DNA from: Aurifilum marmelostoma
Lineage: Eukaryota > Ascomycota > Sordariomycetes > Diaporthales > Cryphonectriaceae
Direction of reading: 5' to 3'
Assembly (NCBI GenBank): GCA_027559495.1
Contig: JAMXSV010000017.1
Location: 1,240,001-1,304,000 of the forward strand
DNA: 64,000 nucleotides
Each line of letters opens with the position of its first letter. Positions within the stretch are counted from its first letter, which is position 1. This document shows, piece after piece, positions 47,920 to 59,797 of this stretch. A program made the position numbers and the translations under genes. A model generated the notes under the pieces. The model had not been told where the DNA came from. It did no database searches and worked only from the letters and a program-made list of their open reading frames with translations.

Positions 47920-49950
47920 TCACGCAAAGAGATTTCCCACAACGATATCGCATATCTCAGCGATGGTCGGGAGCCTCCCGTGAATCAAGGCAGCCTCGAG
48001 CCCCTGGTCCTTCCTCTTGACAGCGACGCCTGTCTCGAGGAACGCCATCTCGGCCCCGCTCAGCTCGCGATTCTCCGTCTTTTTCCACTTCCGCTCCACC
48101 TCCTCCTTGGCCTTCTGTAGTACGGCATCAGTATCCTCTTTTTCCCAGAGGTTGCACTTATTACAGCTCGTACACGGCCGCCCGTCGCCTTGGGGTCTAA
48201 AGTGCTGGCAAAAGTGCTGGTAACCTGCATCTTCCCCGTCCTGCCCGCCGATATCCCGCCGACACACGTAGCACATCTTGTACCCGCACTGGCAGGTCAT
48301 CTTGTTGCACCCCGCCGTCTTGACAAAGGAGGCATTGCATCGCGGGCACACCCTCTTGACAGCCATGCTCATGGCCTGTTCGACCTGTGTGCGCAGCGCG
48401 ACAAGGCTAGATTCATGGCACACGTGGATATCCGTCCAGGCTTTTCCACAGCTAAGACACGATTCTCTTCCGCACGATGGAGACTGGCATGTGAATCGCA
48501 GCCCTCGCTGGCGGCGGCGGTGCCTTGCGACGCTCGCGTAGAACTCAGCCATCACCCGGTCTCCGAAGGTCTGTTCCGAGCTAAAGAGCAGTGCGAGGAA
48601 GAGCGAGAACAGTGTGACGGCTAGCAGGAAGGGTGTAAAGGCAAGTATGAGGCAGATGAGAACAACATTGTGCAGATTCTCGACCTTGAGGCGCAGGCGG
48701 CCCTCGACGTAGATGTCGTCCACTTCAGCATAGTCGCAGAAGGGACAGCGGACGACGGGAAGCCCCGATGCAGAGAGATTGTGGTCGGCGAGCCGCTGCT
48801 CGAGCTTGAGCATGATCGAGCCGCCCTTCTTCACGCCAAGCATCGCGCGGTGCATCTGGTCCGAGGGAATCCAGCCGTCGCAGGGGTCAGCGCTGGGAGT
48901 TGTGGGCACTGCTGGACACCTGAGAGTGCCAGTCTGCGGGATAATGGATTTTGCCCAGCCCTGTCCAAAGATAGCCTCGTTGATGGAGAGTTGCACACAT
49001 CTGACGCATATCATATGGCCCTCGGTGCTGCAAGCAGTAAAGTCTTCAAAAGGGCTGTCGGTGAAGCAACAACAGCACTCGTGGGTCTGATTCTGTGCTT
49101 CTGCCTCTTCCATATTCAAGGCTGCGGCGCACTTCAGGTCCTCTTCCTCCAGCTTCTCCCTGGAAGCCTTGTTCAAAGGCACCACCAGCTCCTGAAACAG
49201 CTCGCGGTCGAGATCTGCATTTCCAGTGGGTCTGAGAGAGGGCACGATCGAACCTTGACCAGTCGACCGCCATATGACCAACGGATGACCTTCTGCTTCG
49301 GTCGACGTGACGAGTTTCCTCCGATACACAAAGGAGGACAAAGTGAATCTCCATGACTTCTGTGACAGATCCACGAGGGTGCGTCTCGCTTTGAGGTACG
49401 AGTAATTGGTCTCGGCCAGGACAGCGTTGATCGTTGAACGGGGCAAGCCCTTGAACTCGTGCCAGGCCAGTCCTTTCGCCGCTGCTATGTATTCAGGGCT
49501 CCTGAATGCCTCGGCAGGAGGCACAAGAGTGACCCTCTCGGCTGCCACGGATGTTGATGTGAATTTTGAAGGTTCAGCGGTGCTTCTCCAGCGCCCCTTG
49601 ACCCAGCCAACCCTATTCTTGAGCAGCGCGTCTGCGACCACGGCCAGCCTGGACTCCTGGTCGAAGCTGGAGAGCATCTCACGGAACACCTCGATCTGCA
49701 CATCGGGAAAGACGGCGGTGAGAGCCTCAAGGCTGTTGTTCAGGTCGCGAAGGTCTGGAGGCTCCGGAGAAGTCGGCAGGAGTTGCGCTTCGTCGTAGAT
49801 ATACTCGACAGCCCTGTCTGTCTCTGGGGACGGCGAACTCGTCGTGCGCTTCTTGCCGGGCCGCGGTACTGGGCTGCGGTGCCTCTTGGATCCTCCTCCT
49901 CCCCCCTTCCCCCTATCCGTGGATCCATGGAATAGGGCCGAGAAGATCAT
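47920..49950 (-). CDS. RBR-type E3 ubiquitin ligase with a hydrophobic segment
   Basis: A single exon, 676 aa, ATG at 49950. A basic, Gly/Pro/Ser-rich N-terminus is followed by a CUE-like helical segment at about 70-112 (LNNSLEALTAVFPDV). The RBR unit: RING1 from Cys292 (CCCCF) to about 346; the IBR region from RCPFC at 401-405 to about 511; RING2 at 535-563 with CPRC, predicted catalytic Cys548 (AGCNKMTC) and CGYKMCYVC, then a further Cys/His group CQHF...CTSCNKC at 581-599. Established: RBR ligases pass ubiquitin through the RING2 Cys. Odd: residues 427-457 form an uninterrupted hydrophobic run between the first IBR Cys pair and the next, long enough to cross a membrane. The overall plan resembles RNF216/TRIAD3-type ligases; the substrate is unknown. 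Confidence 0.88.
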   Translation of the reverse strand: MIFSALFHGSTDRGKGGGGGSKRHRSPVPRPGKKRTTSSPSPETDRAVEYIYDEAQLLPTSPEPPDLRDLNNSLEALTAVFPDVQIEVFREMLSSFDQESRLAVVADALLKNRVGWVKGRWRSTAEPSKFTSTSVAAERVTLVPPAEAFRSPEYIAAAKGLAWHEFKGLPRSTINAVLAETNYSYLKARRTLVDLSQKSWRFTLSSFVYRRKLVTSTEAEGHPLVIWRSTGQGSIVPSLRPTGNADLDRELFQELVVPLNKASREKLEEEDLKCAAALNMEEAEAQNQTHECCCCFTDSPFEDFTACSTEGHMICVRCVQLSINEAIFGQGWAKSIIPQTGTLRCPAVPTTPSADPCDGWIPSDQMHRAMLGVKKGGSIMLKLEQRLADHNLSASGLPVVRCPFCDYAEVDDIYVEGRLRLKVENLHNVVLICLILAFTPFLLAVTLFSLFLALLFSSEQTFGDRVMAEFYASVARHRRRQRGLRFTCQSPSCGRESCLSCGKAWTDIHVCHESSLVALRTQVEQAMSMAVKRVCPRCNASFVKTAGCNKMTCQCGYKMCYVCRRDIGGQDGEDAGYQHFCQHFRPQGDGRPCTSCNKCNLWEKEDTDAVLQKAKEEVERKWKKTENRELSGAEMAFLETGVAVKRKDQGLEAALIHGRLPTIAEICDIVVGNLFA

Positions 49951-52900
49951 GTTGAGCGAGTGTGGTGTGCTGAGGCGCCGAGGAGATCGAGCGTCACCGT
50001 GGCGGAGGGGTCATGCTGCTGTTGTGGTGGTGGTCTGTCCGGCCGCCCCTGGTTGGAATCACCTGCTGCAATGTGGTGACGAACTCGTCTGCCGACTTGT
50101 GGTAGCGGGGAGGAATTCGAGCCGTGGTGGAGGACGGGGGGTTTTCAAGTACAGTCTGCCATCTGTGGTCGATAGCCCATTGGCGAATCGGGTGGTTCGT
50201 GTGTGGAAGCGCCAAGTCAAAGCGATCACTGCATTCTTTGGGGTTGTTGAGGGTGTAAGTACCTTTGTACTGGGACCCGAGGACCCCGGTAAATGAGAGA
50301 TACTAAGATGATGACTTGTAGTGGTAATTCGGTACGCTGTCACTGGCTGTTATCGATAACGAGCCCTGGCGCGCCCAGACTGTTGGCTGATCCACTACTA
50401 ATGACTAGTAAGTACGGAGTATTATAGTACTTACAGCACTTGGGGTCGTTCTGCGGGCGCTTTCGGCGAGCAAAACGAGCTAGTATTTCGTATGTATGGT
50501 AGAATTTATTCTCGAAGTAGCGATGGATTACTGCTTTCCCAAGATCTAAGGAGGCTGAGGTTTTTTTTATCAAGTTTTTTTTAATAAAGAAAAAACAGTG
50601 CGGGAAGGAGTATGCCCAGAGTCTTATCATAGGAAGGAACTTCCCACCACAATGCCCGCCGCCATTCACGCGGCAGGTACGACTCCAGGGATCATACCGC
50701 ACCACGTGTGCGCACACCTCCTTCATCAAGGATACCTGCTACATATAGCATTTTCAGGCTCACCCAATAGCTTCCATTTATTGATCAGGTTGTTGGCCCT
50801 CTCTCTTTCTCTCTCCAGATCATTACTGGCTATCTGTCTGCAGTATGTGAGTTCATCAATCATCGTAGTTCTTTTGCCTATTACATTTGCACCACTCGCC
50901 GTCGACTGGTTCGTGTCTGTAACCGTCCCTTGAGCAGCTAGACTCGCCAGTCTCCTTGTCCTCAGCGTCACTGGAAGGCTTCGAGGCAAGGGTCGTCGTA
51001 ACCATTCCAACAGAGCCGATGAGCTACTTGCAGGGGGCCCGATACCATCCAAAACCACAGGCGCTCGGGCAACGTTGGGTAATGGTACCCTGACCTGAAG
51101 CACGGTCACTGGCTTCCGGCCCATCTGCTGGATCCAGCCAGTTTCTGTGTGCTGGGCAGTGGACCACTCTTTCGCGTCCCATCCTCGACCCGGTCAGCCC
51201 AACCGACAAGTCGATGAACATCATCATCCTCCGGCTTATCCGACTCGAATGTACTTGTGCCAGCTCTCTGGCTGTGTTGCAGATGTCGCTTACCACGTCC
51301 GCTCGCTCAGATCTACTTGACCAGCCAGCTCGACCGTCGCGTGGCGTCGATGGCTTTCTCGCGGTGTATTGCACATACCATACCCGCCCCCTCCCCCCTC
51401 CAACCAGCGCTGTTCATCTTGAAAACAGCGCTCACCGTCTGACCATCAACTTGGGTCACACGATCGACAACTGCTGTGTATTGGCCCACCCGTACCTGAC
51501 GCTTACCGCACTCGAGTCGGTGAGGCTGTGGCCGGACCTAGCCTTGCTGAGAGGCCCCTCGTGGTTGTGGAGTGCCTCGTGCAGAGGAGTGGGACCCAAG
51601 CTTCTCGAACCCAAGTGAGTTTCGGGTTGCAACATCATCTTCCGGTTTATTCAGCTAATGCTGGTACCACAGTACGTAGCGGTTGTACGGGAGGACTGGG
51701 TGGCCCTGTCATGCATCTGGCTGTCAGGTCCCTGGACAGAAGCAGAGGTAGAGAGAGTAACAAAATTCGTCCTCGGGGCTTGAATCGCCGCCAAAACCAA
51801 TGCACTGGCTGAGTTTTCTGACTGGTTTTTCTGAGGTAGAATGACATCCATCAGGCTGCAAGATTCCAAAAACTGTTGGGAAGACATTTTACTTTTTTCT
51901 TTTCTTTCTTTTTTCTTTCTTTTTCTTTCTTTTTCTTTCTTTGATTTCCGGTTTCTTTGGTTTTCTGCAGCCCGACGAACCCCTTGCCGGCCAGGAGATG
52001 TTCTAGTACCTCTAGAAAGTTCTTCGGTTCCCTGGGCACCTCGATTCTGAACATTTGCGGGTCCAGCTTCCGGGAGCCTGCCTTCTGACTCCCAGCGCTC
52101 GGTCCGCTGGCTCCTCTGACAAGGTACAGTAGGTCGGCTGGCAAGGCTGCTGACAGGTCACAGCCCTACGTATCATATGTATAGTGCTGTGCCTGCGCGA
52201 GGGCAGCAGCAGCGGCGCTTCGCTGCTTCTTGGTGACGATGGCTGAACCAGTTCGCAGGAACATGCAGGAAGCTGGTGGACCGAATCTCGGGGCCCAGCA
52301 GAGACATTGGTATCACCATGTGCGAGAGGCCCTCGCGGCTCGTGCGGAAAAGGCGTCCACCCCCCTCCCTCCCTCTTCCTGTACTGGATGGGAGAGTACC
52401 TTGCACCGGTCCATTCCATTGGCAAAGAGGCCTAGTCACCACAACCACACCTCTTATGCAAGATCCCTGTCCCCGCCTTTTCAGGAGTGGCCCACGGTGA
52501 CTACTCCATCGCCCAGGGTCCCCTCATGTATCGCCGGCTTCTTTCCCCGTCCTCTCTTACAAGTGAGTAGGAAGAGACGCACCTCGATTTTGCCTCTGCA
52601 GAGGTCAGTGCTCGTCGCGAAGGCTGGCATGTGCAGCTGGCCGGGATGGCAACAAAAGAAAGTTTTTTCTCCCTGATTCTGAGCCAAGAGGCTTACCACA
52701 ACCAACCAGGTAAGCCAGCACATTGGTTAGGAGAGGACCTCTGGTGTGACCTTGATGGGGCTAGGGGGACGGTGGGCGGTCGGTTGTGTCTTAGCAGGCT
52801 CACCGCCCATCTCGCGCAGAAGTTTCGGTCAACTTTCTTCTATACAGCCGGGGGGGGGGGGCAGCTTCTTTTTGGTTTTTTTCTTTCTTCTTCTATGGAT

Positions 52901-53366
52901 TTTCCTTTGTCGGTGCTTCCCTTAGCCTGTTTGGAACTGCGCAACCATGCTCCCAGCTCGGGCCGGCAGTGCATTCCCAGAGGTTACTGAGCTGTTCCTC
53001 GCGCTTGATCTAGCGCTCCACGGCTTGAGGATCCCCTGTGACTCTGGCTGGCAGGCAGGACGAGGAGGGTCGATGATCTGATCCCCATCCACGTCTGTCC
53101 TTTATGTAGGTACACTCGCCCACGCTGGTCAAGGTCTCTCTATACGCGATCTCTCACTCGTTCTTTTTTTTTTTTTTGTTTTTGTTTTGGTTCTTTTCTA
53201 CCCTTCCTGCTCCGTCTTTTATCTACCCTGACCTGCTGTGCCTCTTTCCCCCCCACCCCTGGTCTCGATCCCACCACCACACACACCTTGCGTTGCACCG
53301 CTTGGCCCAGGTTCCTGATCGTCGCATGCGAGCTGCGGCCTGGTCAGGCATGGTCCGTCCTCCATC
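49951..53366. other. 3.4-kb divergent intergenic region, RBR ligase and F-box-like gene
   Basis: No gene supported. Frames up to about 150 codons (49844-50296, 52230-52676) lack domains. T/C-rich tracts occur at about 51895-51945 and 53163-53190, and a G12 run at about 52850-52861. The stretch just before 53367 is pyrimidine-rich, as expected for a fungal promoter. Confidence 0.45.
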
Positions 53367-54695
53367 ATGGAGTCCCTTCCTGTAGAGCTGGTGCGGCTCG
53401 TGTATGGGTACTGCGACTCGGAAAGCATCAAAGCATTGCGTCTTCAGTCTCGTGTCCTTGCGGCCATTGGGCTGGAGTACCTGCTCGGCGAGCATGTCAA
53501 TGTCCTCGGCTGGAAGATCTCGAGGCTGCATGCTATATCGGAACATGAGCAGCTCAAGAGCTATATCACCTCCGTAACTCTCAACTTCACCGAGGTCGAC
53601 GAGTACACGGCCAGGCATGCCTCTTTCTTCCAACACTACCTCGAGGAGCCCGCAGAGAGGAACGACCGACTGGCTCACTCATGGGCAAAGTACTACGAGG
53701 CCGACAAGCGTCGGAAGGCATCGACCACGTTTGACAGCCGACCAGAGCTGGTGCTGGAGTCTTTCAGGAACCTACCCAACTTTACAGACCTCGAGGTCAC
53801 CTTCACCAAGAGCCCATTCAACATCGATGTTCTGCAGCAGGTGTTCAACGGACTGCCAAGCTGCAGGAAAATGGACCGAGAGCAGGCGGCCAAGAACCTA
53901 GCCCTCATCGCCGCCGCGCTGAAAGAGACGAAACTGTCCTCGCTCACGATCGACCGTTTCCCACTCGAGATATTGAGGCTCCCAGACGAGAGACGCCGTT
54001 GGTTCGACTGTGTCTCGACGTCCTTCTCGCGGCTGTCGTCCCTCCACCTCACGGTCGACCCGTCGGCCCTGAGGCTGCCGGCCCAGCGCTTCAAGGCCAT
54101 CAAGGGTCTCGGCAGCATTCTCCGTTGTGCCACCAACATCACCAGCCTCAGCCTGGCCTTCCACACCTACGGCATGCCTAAGCATAAATTTATCATCTGG
54201 TTCGACACGCTTCTGGAAGGTTTCACTTTTGAGAAGCTCAGCGATCTCAAGCTAGAGGGCATCTCATGTGACGAAGACGACCTACGGGACTTCATCCTCC
54301 GCCACGCATCCACACTCGAACGACTTCGACTCGGCGGACGCGGCCTAGCCAAAGCCTTTGAGGGCGGGCTGGGCGGCATCCACCTCTGCCGGGGCACCTT
54401 CAGGGGTCTCTTCGCCGGGCTGCGGAATAAGCTGCCCAAGCTGGAGCGCGTCCACCTCGAGGGCGACTTCGAGTGTGTGGGCGTCGAACGGTCAGCCAAT
54501 GAGGCATACAGCTTCCACCGAATCACCGACGACAACTGGGAGGCAATGGAGGATGAATGGCGCTTGCGACGTGCCGCAGCATCGTCGGGCAGGACGACAC
54601 GGGATTGTCTCGACTTCGAGCGGTACCTCCTTCAGGGAGGAAAATACCCGGGGTCGGCTACGACTTCACCTGCTGTTGTTGCGCCAGCGCAGTAA
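53367..54695 (+). CDS. F-box-like protein with leucine-rich region
   Basis: A single exon of 442 aa. The N-terminus MESLPVELVRLVYGYCDSES, followed by IKALRLQSRVLAAIG, has the pattern of a fungal F-box (LP.EL...I..YC....L..L...). The rest alternates amphipathic helices and LTSLSL-like strands (LSSLTIDRFPLEILRL, ITSLSLAFHTYGM, LSDLKLEGI, LERLRLGG, LERVHLEGDF), consistent with degenerate leucine-rich repeats. Such proteins usually select substrates for SCF ubiquitin ligases, but filamentous fungi carry many divergent members and a Skp1 contact cannot be shown here. ATG choice follows the first Met before the F-box. Confidence 0.75.
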   Translation: MESLPVELVRLVYGYCDSESIKALRLQSRVLAAIGLEYLLGEHVNVLGWKISRLHAISEHEQLKSYITSVTLNFTEVDEYTARHASFFQHYLEEPAERNDRLAHSWAKYYEADKRRKASTTFDSRPELVLESFRNLPNFTDLEVTFTKSPFNIDVLQQVFNGLPSCRKMDREQAAKNLALIAAALKETKLSSLTIDRFPLEILRLPDERRRWFDCVSTSFSRLSSLHLTVDPSALRLPAQRFKAIKGLGSILRCATNITSLSLAFHTYGMPKHKFIIWFDTLLEGFTFEKLSDLKLEGISCDEDDLRDFILRHASTLERLRLGGRGLAKAFEGGLGGIHLCRGTFRGLFAGLRNKLPKLERVHLEGDFECVGVERSANEAYSFHRITDDNWEAMEDEWRLRRAAASSGRTTRDCLDFERYLLQGGKYPGSATTSPAVVAPAQ

Positions 54696-55935
54696 ACATT
54701 TTGTTTTTGGAACGAACCCACGCAGAAAAAGTAAAGAGAAAAAACGAAAGGAAGGATAACAAAGAAAGAGAGAGAGAGAGCAAAAGTATCATCAGACTCC
54801 TGTTTCATAGAACCATTTCCTACACTTCTACACTAGACCTCAGCTCGGGCTACCTAACGACTCAACTGCTTTTTGGTGTGCTGGAGTATGTTTACGCGGT
54901 CATCATTATACTGGTATCTTTGGTTGTTTTTCCTGTCTTTCTTTTTCTTTGCTTCCTTGCTTCTTATATAGAGATGCATGCCATCATGGCGCCACACCCA
55001 GTATGTATGTTGAATGAATGAATGATGAGAACGAGTATGTTTGGTTCCGTGCTCCGTCTCCGTGCCGCTCCGCCAGTAGCCCCTCTTCTTCACCTTGCTT
55101 CTGATGCTTGTGTAGGATCTGCGTCCCGCCCCTCGTATTTTCTGTGGACAAGTGTTGATCTACAAATCACGAATTCTTGCGTTAGATATATCTTGGAACA
55201 GCCATCCCCGGCAGTGCAAAACCCGACTTGGCACAGTTGAACAGGAAACCATGTCGCCATAAGCAGCCCACAGCAAGATACGATACTATGGTAGACTATA
55301 GTGTATGCCCTCGTAGGGACAAGCTTGCTGCAGGGCCCGCGCCCACGGCCGAACGGAGCTTCTTCATGCTACTGCTTGGACACAGCGCTCACGACTCTTC
55401 TTACTGTAAATTACATAATTAGTGCTCATTCCCCGCAGTGCCCGTCATCATCTTGTGGGCAGCGCTGATATAACAGAAGGGCTTGGTGACGAGACTTGAA
55501 TGTATAGGCGTCTTTGTGTGTTTGTTTCGTTTTTTGCCACGGCCCAAGTCAAACCTGCTTTTTAGTAGGCCGGGAACCAGGAAATTGTGACAACATTGAT
55601 GGAAAACTGGGAGCAGGTCACGGCGCGGGAAGAGACGTCATCGAAGACCCAGCATGGGCCCCTCTCTCCCAAAATCGACCATCATGAGGACCGCTTGTGT
55701 ATGTATATAGCGCTTGGAGAGGATATAAAGAAAGAAAGAAGGAAAGGGAAGAAAAAAAAAAAAAAAGGGAGAATTGTGGTATCTTTTCCCCTCCCAACCC
55801 CTTTTTTTTTTTTGAGAACGCCTTTCGAAAGCATCACTTTTCCTCTGGCGTTTTGAAAACCCCTTGCGTCACAATCCCGGCTTACCCTGTTGCCCAACAA
55901 CCTTGTAGTGTACTTTACTGTAATACAGCACCAAG
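54696..55935. other. Intergenic region before the small membrane protein gene
   Basis: 1.2 kb, no gene supported. It includes a (GA)n stretch at about 54767-54780, an A-rich tract near 55752-55768 and a T-run at 55803-55813 in the proximal promoter of the next gene. Confidence 0.4.
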
Positions 55936-56670
55936 ATGGAGACCACCTACCAGTTCCTCATCGCTCTCCTCACCGTCGCCATCCTCATGGCTGCATCTGT
56001 GTATGCCTACAACGAGGGCTACATGGATCCTCTGATTGAGAAAGTCGGGTACGTTCTTTCCTTTTTTTTTTTCTCCCTTCTTTCTTTTTTTGGCCCCTAT
56101 CTTTTGGTCCGGAAAAACCGCCTAGATCAGGCTTGTCTGCCAAAGTGGTGATGATGAGACCTGCTAATCACGGTGAACCTCATATAGGGTCTACTTCATG
56201 AAGGCCGAAGCCGAGGCCGAGGCTAAAAAGATGCAAGCTGAGGGCTTGAAGAGGGGAGAGGACTTCCTCGACTGTAAGTTACTGCACCTGGTCTTCTTCT
56301 TCTTCTACTACTACTACTACTCATACTACCATGCACTTCCCCATTCCTGGCCCCCTTATCCCTTATCTTCCTTCTTTTGTCCTTGTCATGGGCACGACAA
56401 AAAGGGAAACCAAGAAATCGAATAAGGTTTTAAGGGGAAAAGAAGAAAGGAAAAAGAAAAAAGGCCCTGGCTGGCCTAGTCTGAGTGATGGACGGAGGGA
56501 CAGGGGCCTGAGCCTCAAATTCCCTGAAACTACTTTCGCACACTCCGAAGTACAGCATTGGCGCCATGATGCTGACCATGAAATGAACAGCCGAGTTGAA
56601 GGGCAACCAGAAGGCCGAGGAAGTCGTGGCTGGCGTTGGCTCCTTTGGCAAGCTGAAGAAGAACCTGTAA
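55936..56670 (+). CDS. Small single-pass membrane protein, unrecognised
   Basis: Exons are 55936..56048, 56188..56273 and 56591..56670 (introns 139 and 317 nt; donors GTACGT and GTAAGT, acceptors ATATAG and AACAG), giving 92 aa. The N-terminus METTYQFLIALLTVAILMAA begins a membrane segment of about 20 residues (7-27), followed by a short loop and a strongly charged helix KAEAEAEAKKMQAEGLK, ending GSFGKLKKNL. All three joins keep frame, and splice sites are good, so I believe this is a real gene. I do not recognise a named family; the topology would suit a small organelle or ER membrane subunit, but that is a guess. Confidence 0.7.
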
Positions 56671-57376
56671 AATATTTACTTTTTCTTAAAACAAACTTTT
56701 TCCCCCTTCCCATGCAGGGGGGGGGAGGGGTCCGAGGCAGGGATATCACACGGCACGGGAGCCCTCCTGATTTGTTCGGCAGAAGAAAACGGGTTGATGC
56801 ACGGGCGGGCAATCTTGCGGAAGCAGGAGGAAGGGGGGAGAGAGAGGGTGTGTCTGTGTGTGTGTGGCAAGTCTGGTGAACGAATCGCTTGAGCCGGCGG
56901 CGTCTTTTAGGCTTTAGAAAAGGGACGTCGGAGGCTGAAACACGGATCTTGCAGGTTGCAGGTGGCAGATGTGTGTGTCTGTGTGTGTGTGTGGTGCGTG
57001 GTATCTGTGTTTATTTTTCGTGCCGTGTTGGTCGACGGCGCAATTCGGTTCTGCATGAGCGGGATATTTCCCGAAGGAAGGGGGAGGGGGCTGGGCAGGG
57101 GGAGGTGTGCTGTTGTAACCAGCCAGGCTTTGGCATATATAGAGAGAAGGACACGGGATGAGCTGAAATGAATGAATGATTATGATACGTGTAAGCAAGA
57201 AATCGAGAGCGAGGGCAGGAAGCAGAAGGAAGAGAAAGAAGTAACAAAGAAAGAAAGCTGCGATAGGAAACACTTTGCGAGAGAAGCGTGGTGCGTAGTG
57301 TGTAGTGTGTTGATTGATGGGATGAGATGGTGGGATGAGATGCATGGCTGGATGAGACCACCACACTCACAGCATG

Positions 57377-57383
<7 letters not shown>

Positions 57384-57417
<34 letters not shown>
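57384..57417 (+). repeat. (CA)n microsatellite
   Basis: An almost pure CA tract of 34 nt. Confidence 0.95.
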
Positions 57418-57421
<4 letters not shown>

Positions 57422-59740
57422 CCCACCTAGACCATATACTTGGTAGCAGCTGAGTAGCTTAGCCAGCCCGCCAGCCTTGTTGATGCTCACCTCTCTGTCT
57501 GGGCGGCTATTTTTAGCGCGACATTCCAGGAAAAAGAAAGAAAAAAATGTTGGTTGTCGCGCGCGGGTTGGTATTTACCGATACGCAGCACGCTCGCGTG
57601 TGCAATCAAAATTGAGATTGGACCCTGTGGCCCGCTTTGCATATGCAGATCTTTTCTGGAACCTTTGTCGTGCTTGTCTCGCGTCCGGAGCCTGTTCCGG
57701 TAAATTCGGAGTTTGTCCCTCCCTTTCTTCCCTTCAATCTCTTGTTCCGATATGAAAAAGCAAGGAAGAGGGGGAACAAGAAGAAGAAAAAAGAAAAAGA
57801 AAAAAAAATCAAAGCCAGATGGCGCCAGTGTGCCATAACAAAATTCGTGGAACATGCACGGTGGGGGGGGGGGACTGATTACAAGCTGTCCTGTGAGGGG
57901 AGGACTCACTCATGTGACTGTTGGCTGGGATCAATACACGGCTGTGTGATGGGGACAGGACGTGAGGGCAAACATCTAGGCTTTCGACGGGGTTCCTGGG
58001 CATCAGAGAAAAAAACGATCAGAGCTTCTTCGTCGGGGCAAGCCTCTTCATCTGTGGGTGGGTGAAATGCCCGAGTGCTGACGTTTGACGGGGAATGAAT
58101 GCATGAGAGGACCACGAAATTGGGGGCTAGTTTGTGAGGGCGCCTATGGGTGACCAGGTGCTTTCCCGCCCCTGGGCGTTCTGCCGGTCTGAGATACATT
58201 AACTGGACAGTCTGGAACTGCATACTAAATAGGCTTTTCACACGCGGGAGAAAAAGACACACAGAGAGAGCCTCACCGTTCCCAGATGATGGATGGGTCA
58301 GCCGAGGCTATCTTGAACCCTATCTCTTTTCTTCCCTCCCTCTCCCCCCGATTGCGACTCAATTGCCAGACAGCCAGTCTACTGCAGCAACCTAATATAT
58401 CGTATGTACAATACGTGATACCACGGCAGGTGTCACCAATGGTACGCTCTGCACGGTCTTGGGGGCTATAATATCTCCTAACATAGGCCGGGGTGTGAAT
58501 TTGTTGGTCGGGAGTCGATTGGCACAGGGCGCGGGATCCGAGATTGGGTAGAACATGTGCATAGCCCCGCACGGTCCTGTAATGTACTCGAGGTACTTTC
58601 AGACTTCCTGTGCGCGGCGTGATATGTACTGTAACGTTATAAGGTACATGCGTGTGTGAATTTCTGTGTGTCAGCTCTGAGGCTGTGGATCCCCTCCCAC
58701 TCCAAGAGGAAAAGACTGCTGCTGCTTGTTCACTGAAAAATTGTATCAGACAAAAAAACAAAATAAGGTTGTTTCTGCTCTGGCCCCAGCATCAAGAGTG
58801 CCTGGTTCAGCATGGAGCTGTGAGTGGCAGAGATCGTCGCTTCAGCGGAACGGGATCGTGGATCGTCGGAGATCGTGAAGTGCAAGTATGGAGTACATGG
58901 CATACCTTACCTTGCCAGACTTGCCTACCATGGTACAGTGAGTCCAGTGTTGGTTGGGTGGGAGGGCAGTACCCATAGTAGCACAGTGACGGCAGTAACA
59001 ACATGGCGGAAAAGAAGGGGCTGACGGTACTAAAAACGATGGAGAAAGAGAGAGGGGAGGGAAAACGGGGCGGGTGCAAGGATAGGTGACGTGCATGCAG
59101 GCATGAAGGGGGAATCCACTCTCATATGAGATGAATGGGCCTCCCGGCAGACGAGGAAACACACACATACAGAGAGGGAGGCTGAGTTGAGGGCCCCAGT
59201 TCCTTGCCATGATTTACTTTCAACAGGCGTAAATGAGTTGGGGGGGAGGAGACGGGAGGAATGCAGAACGCGAGGGTTCTACATAGCAACGAGTCTCGAG
59301 AAGTCTGAGACAACCCGTGTCTGAAATAGGGACTGGATTTCTGTTGAATACACATTGTAGTATATTCCTTTTCTTCCCCACAGTAAACGAGGGTTGATTC
59401 TCTCTCGTCTTCTCTTCCATGATTTCTTTTCTTTTTTCAAGACTTAGCACTGGTCAGAGTACTGGTCCCTGTATCGCCCGTCATATCCGGGTCGGGTCCC
59501 GTTTCTCTGTCTCCTCCTGTCCCTGTCCATCATTATCCTCCTCGTTGTAACTTGCCTACTTTTTTCTTTTCCCAATTCCCTTCTTTTTGGCTTTTTACTC
59601 TTTCTTTCACCCTATCTCTCTCGTGTGTTTGGCCCCCCCCCCCCAATTTCCCCCACAGGCCTCCTCCTCCTGTACGGCTTGTCCTCATCCCGACCAGATA
59701 CGCAGGTGCGCACTCGTACACCACACCTAAGCACACACCC

Positions 59741-59757
59741 ACACACACACACACACA

Positions 59758-59793
<36 letters not shown>
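59741..59793 (+). repeat. (CA)n(CT)n compound microsatellite
   Basis: About ten CA units directly followed by about sixteen CT units. Confidence 0.92.
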
Positions 59794-59797
<4 letters not shown>

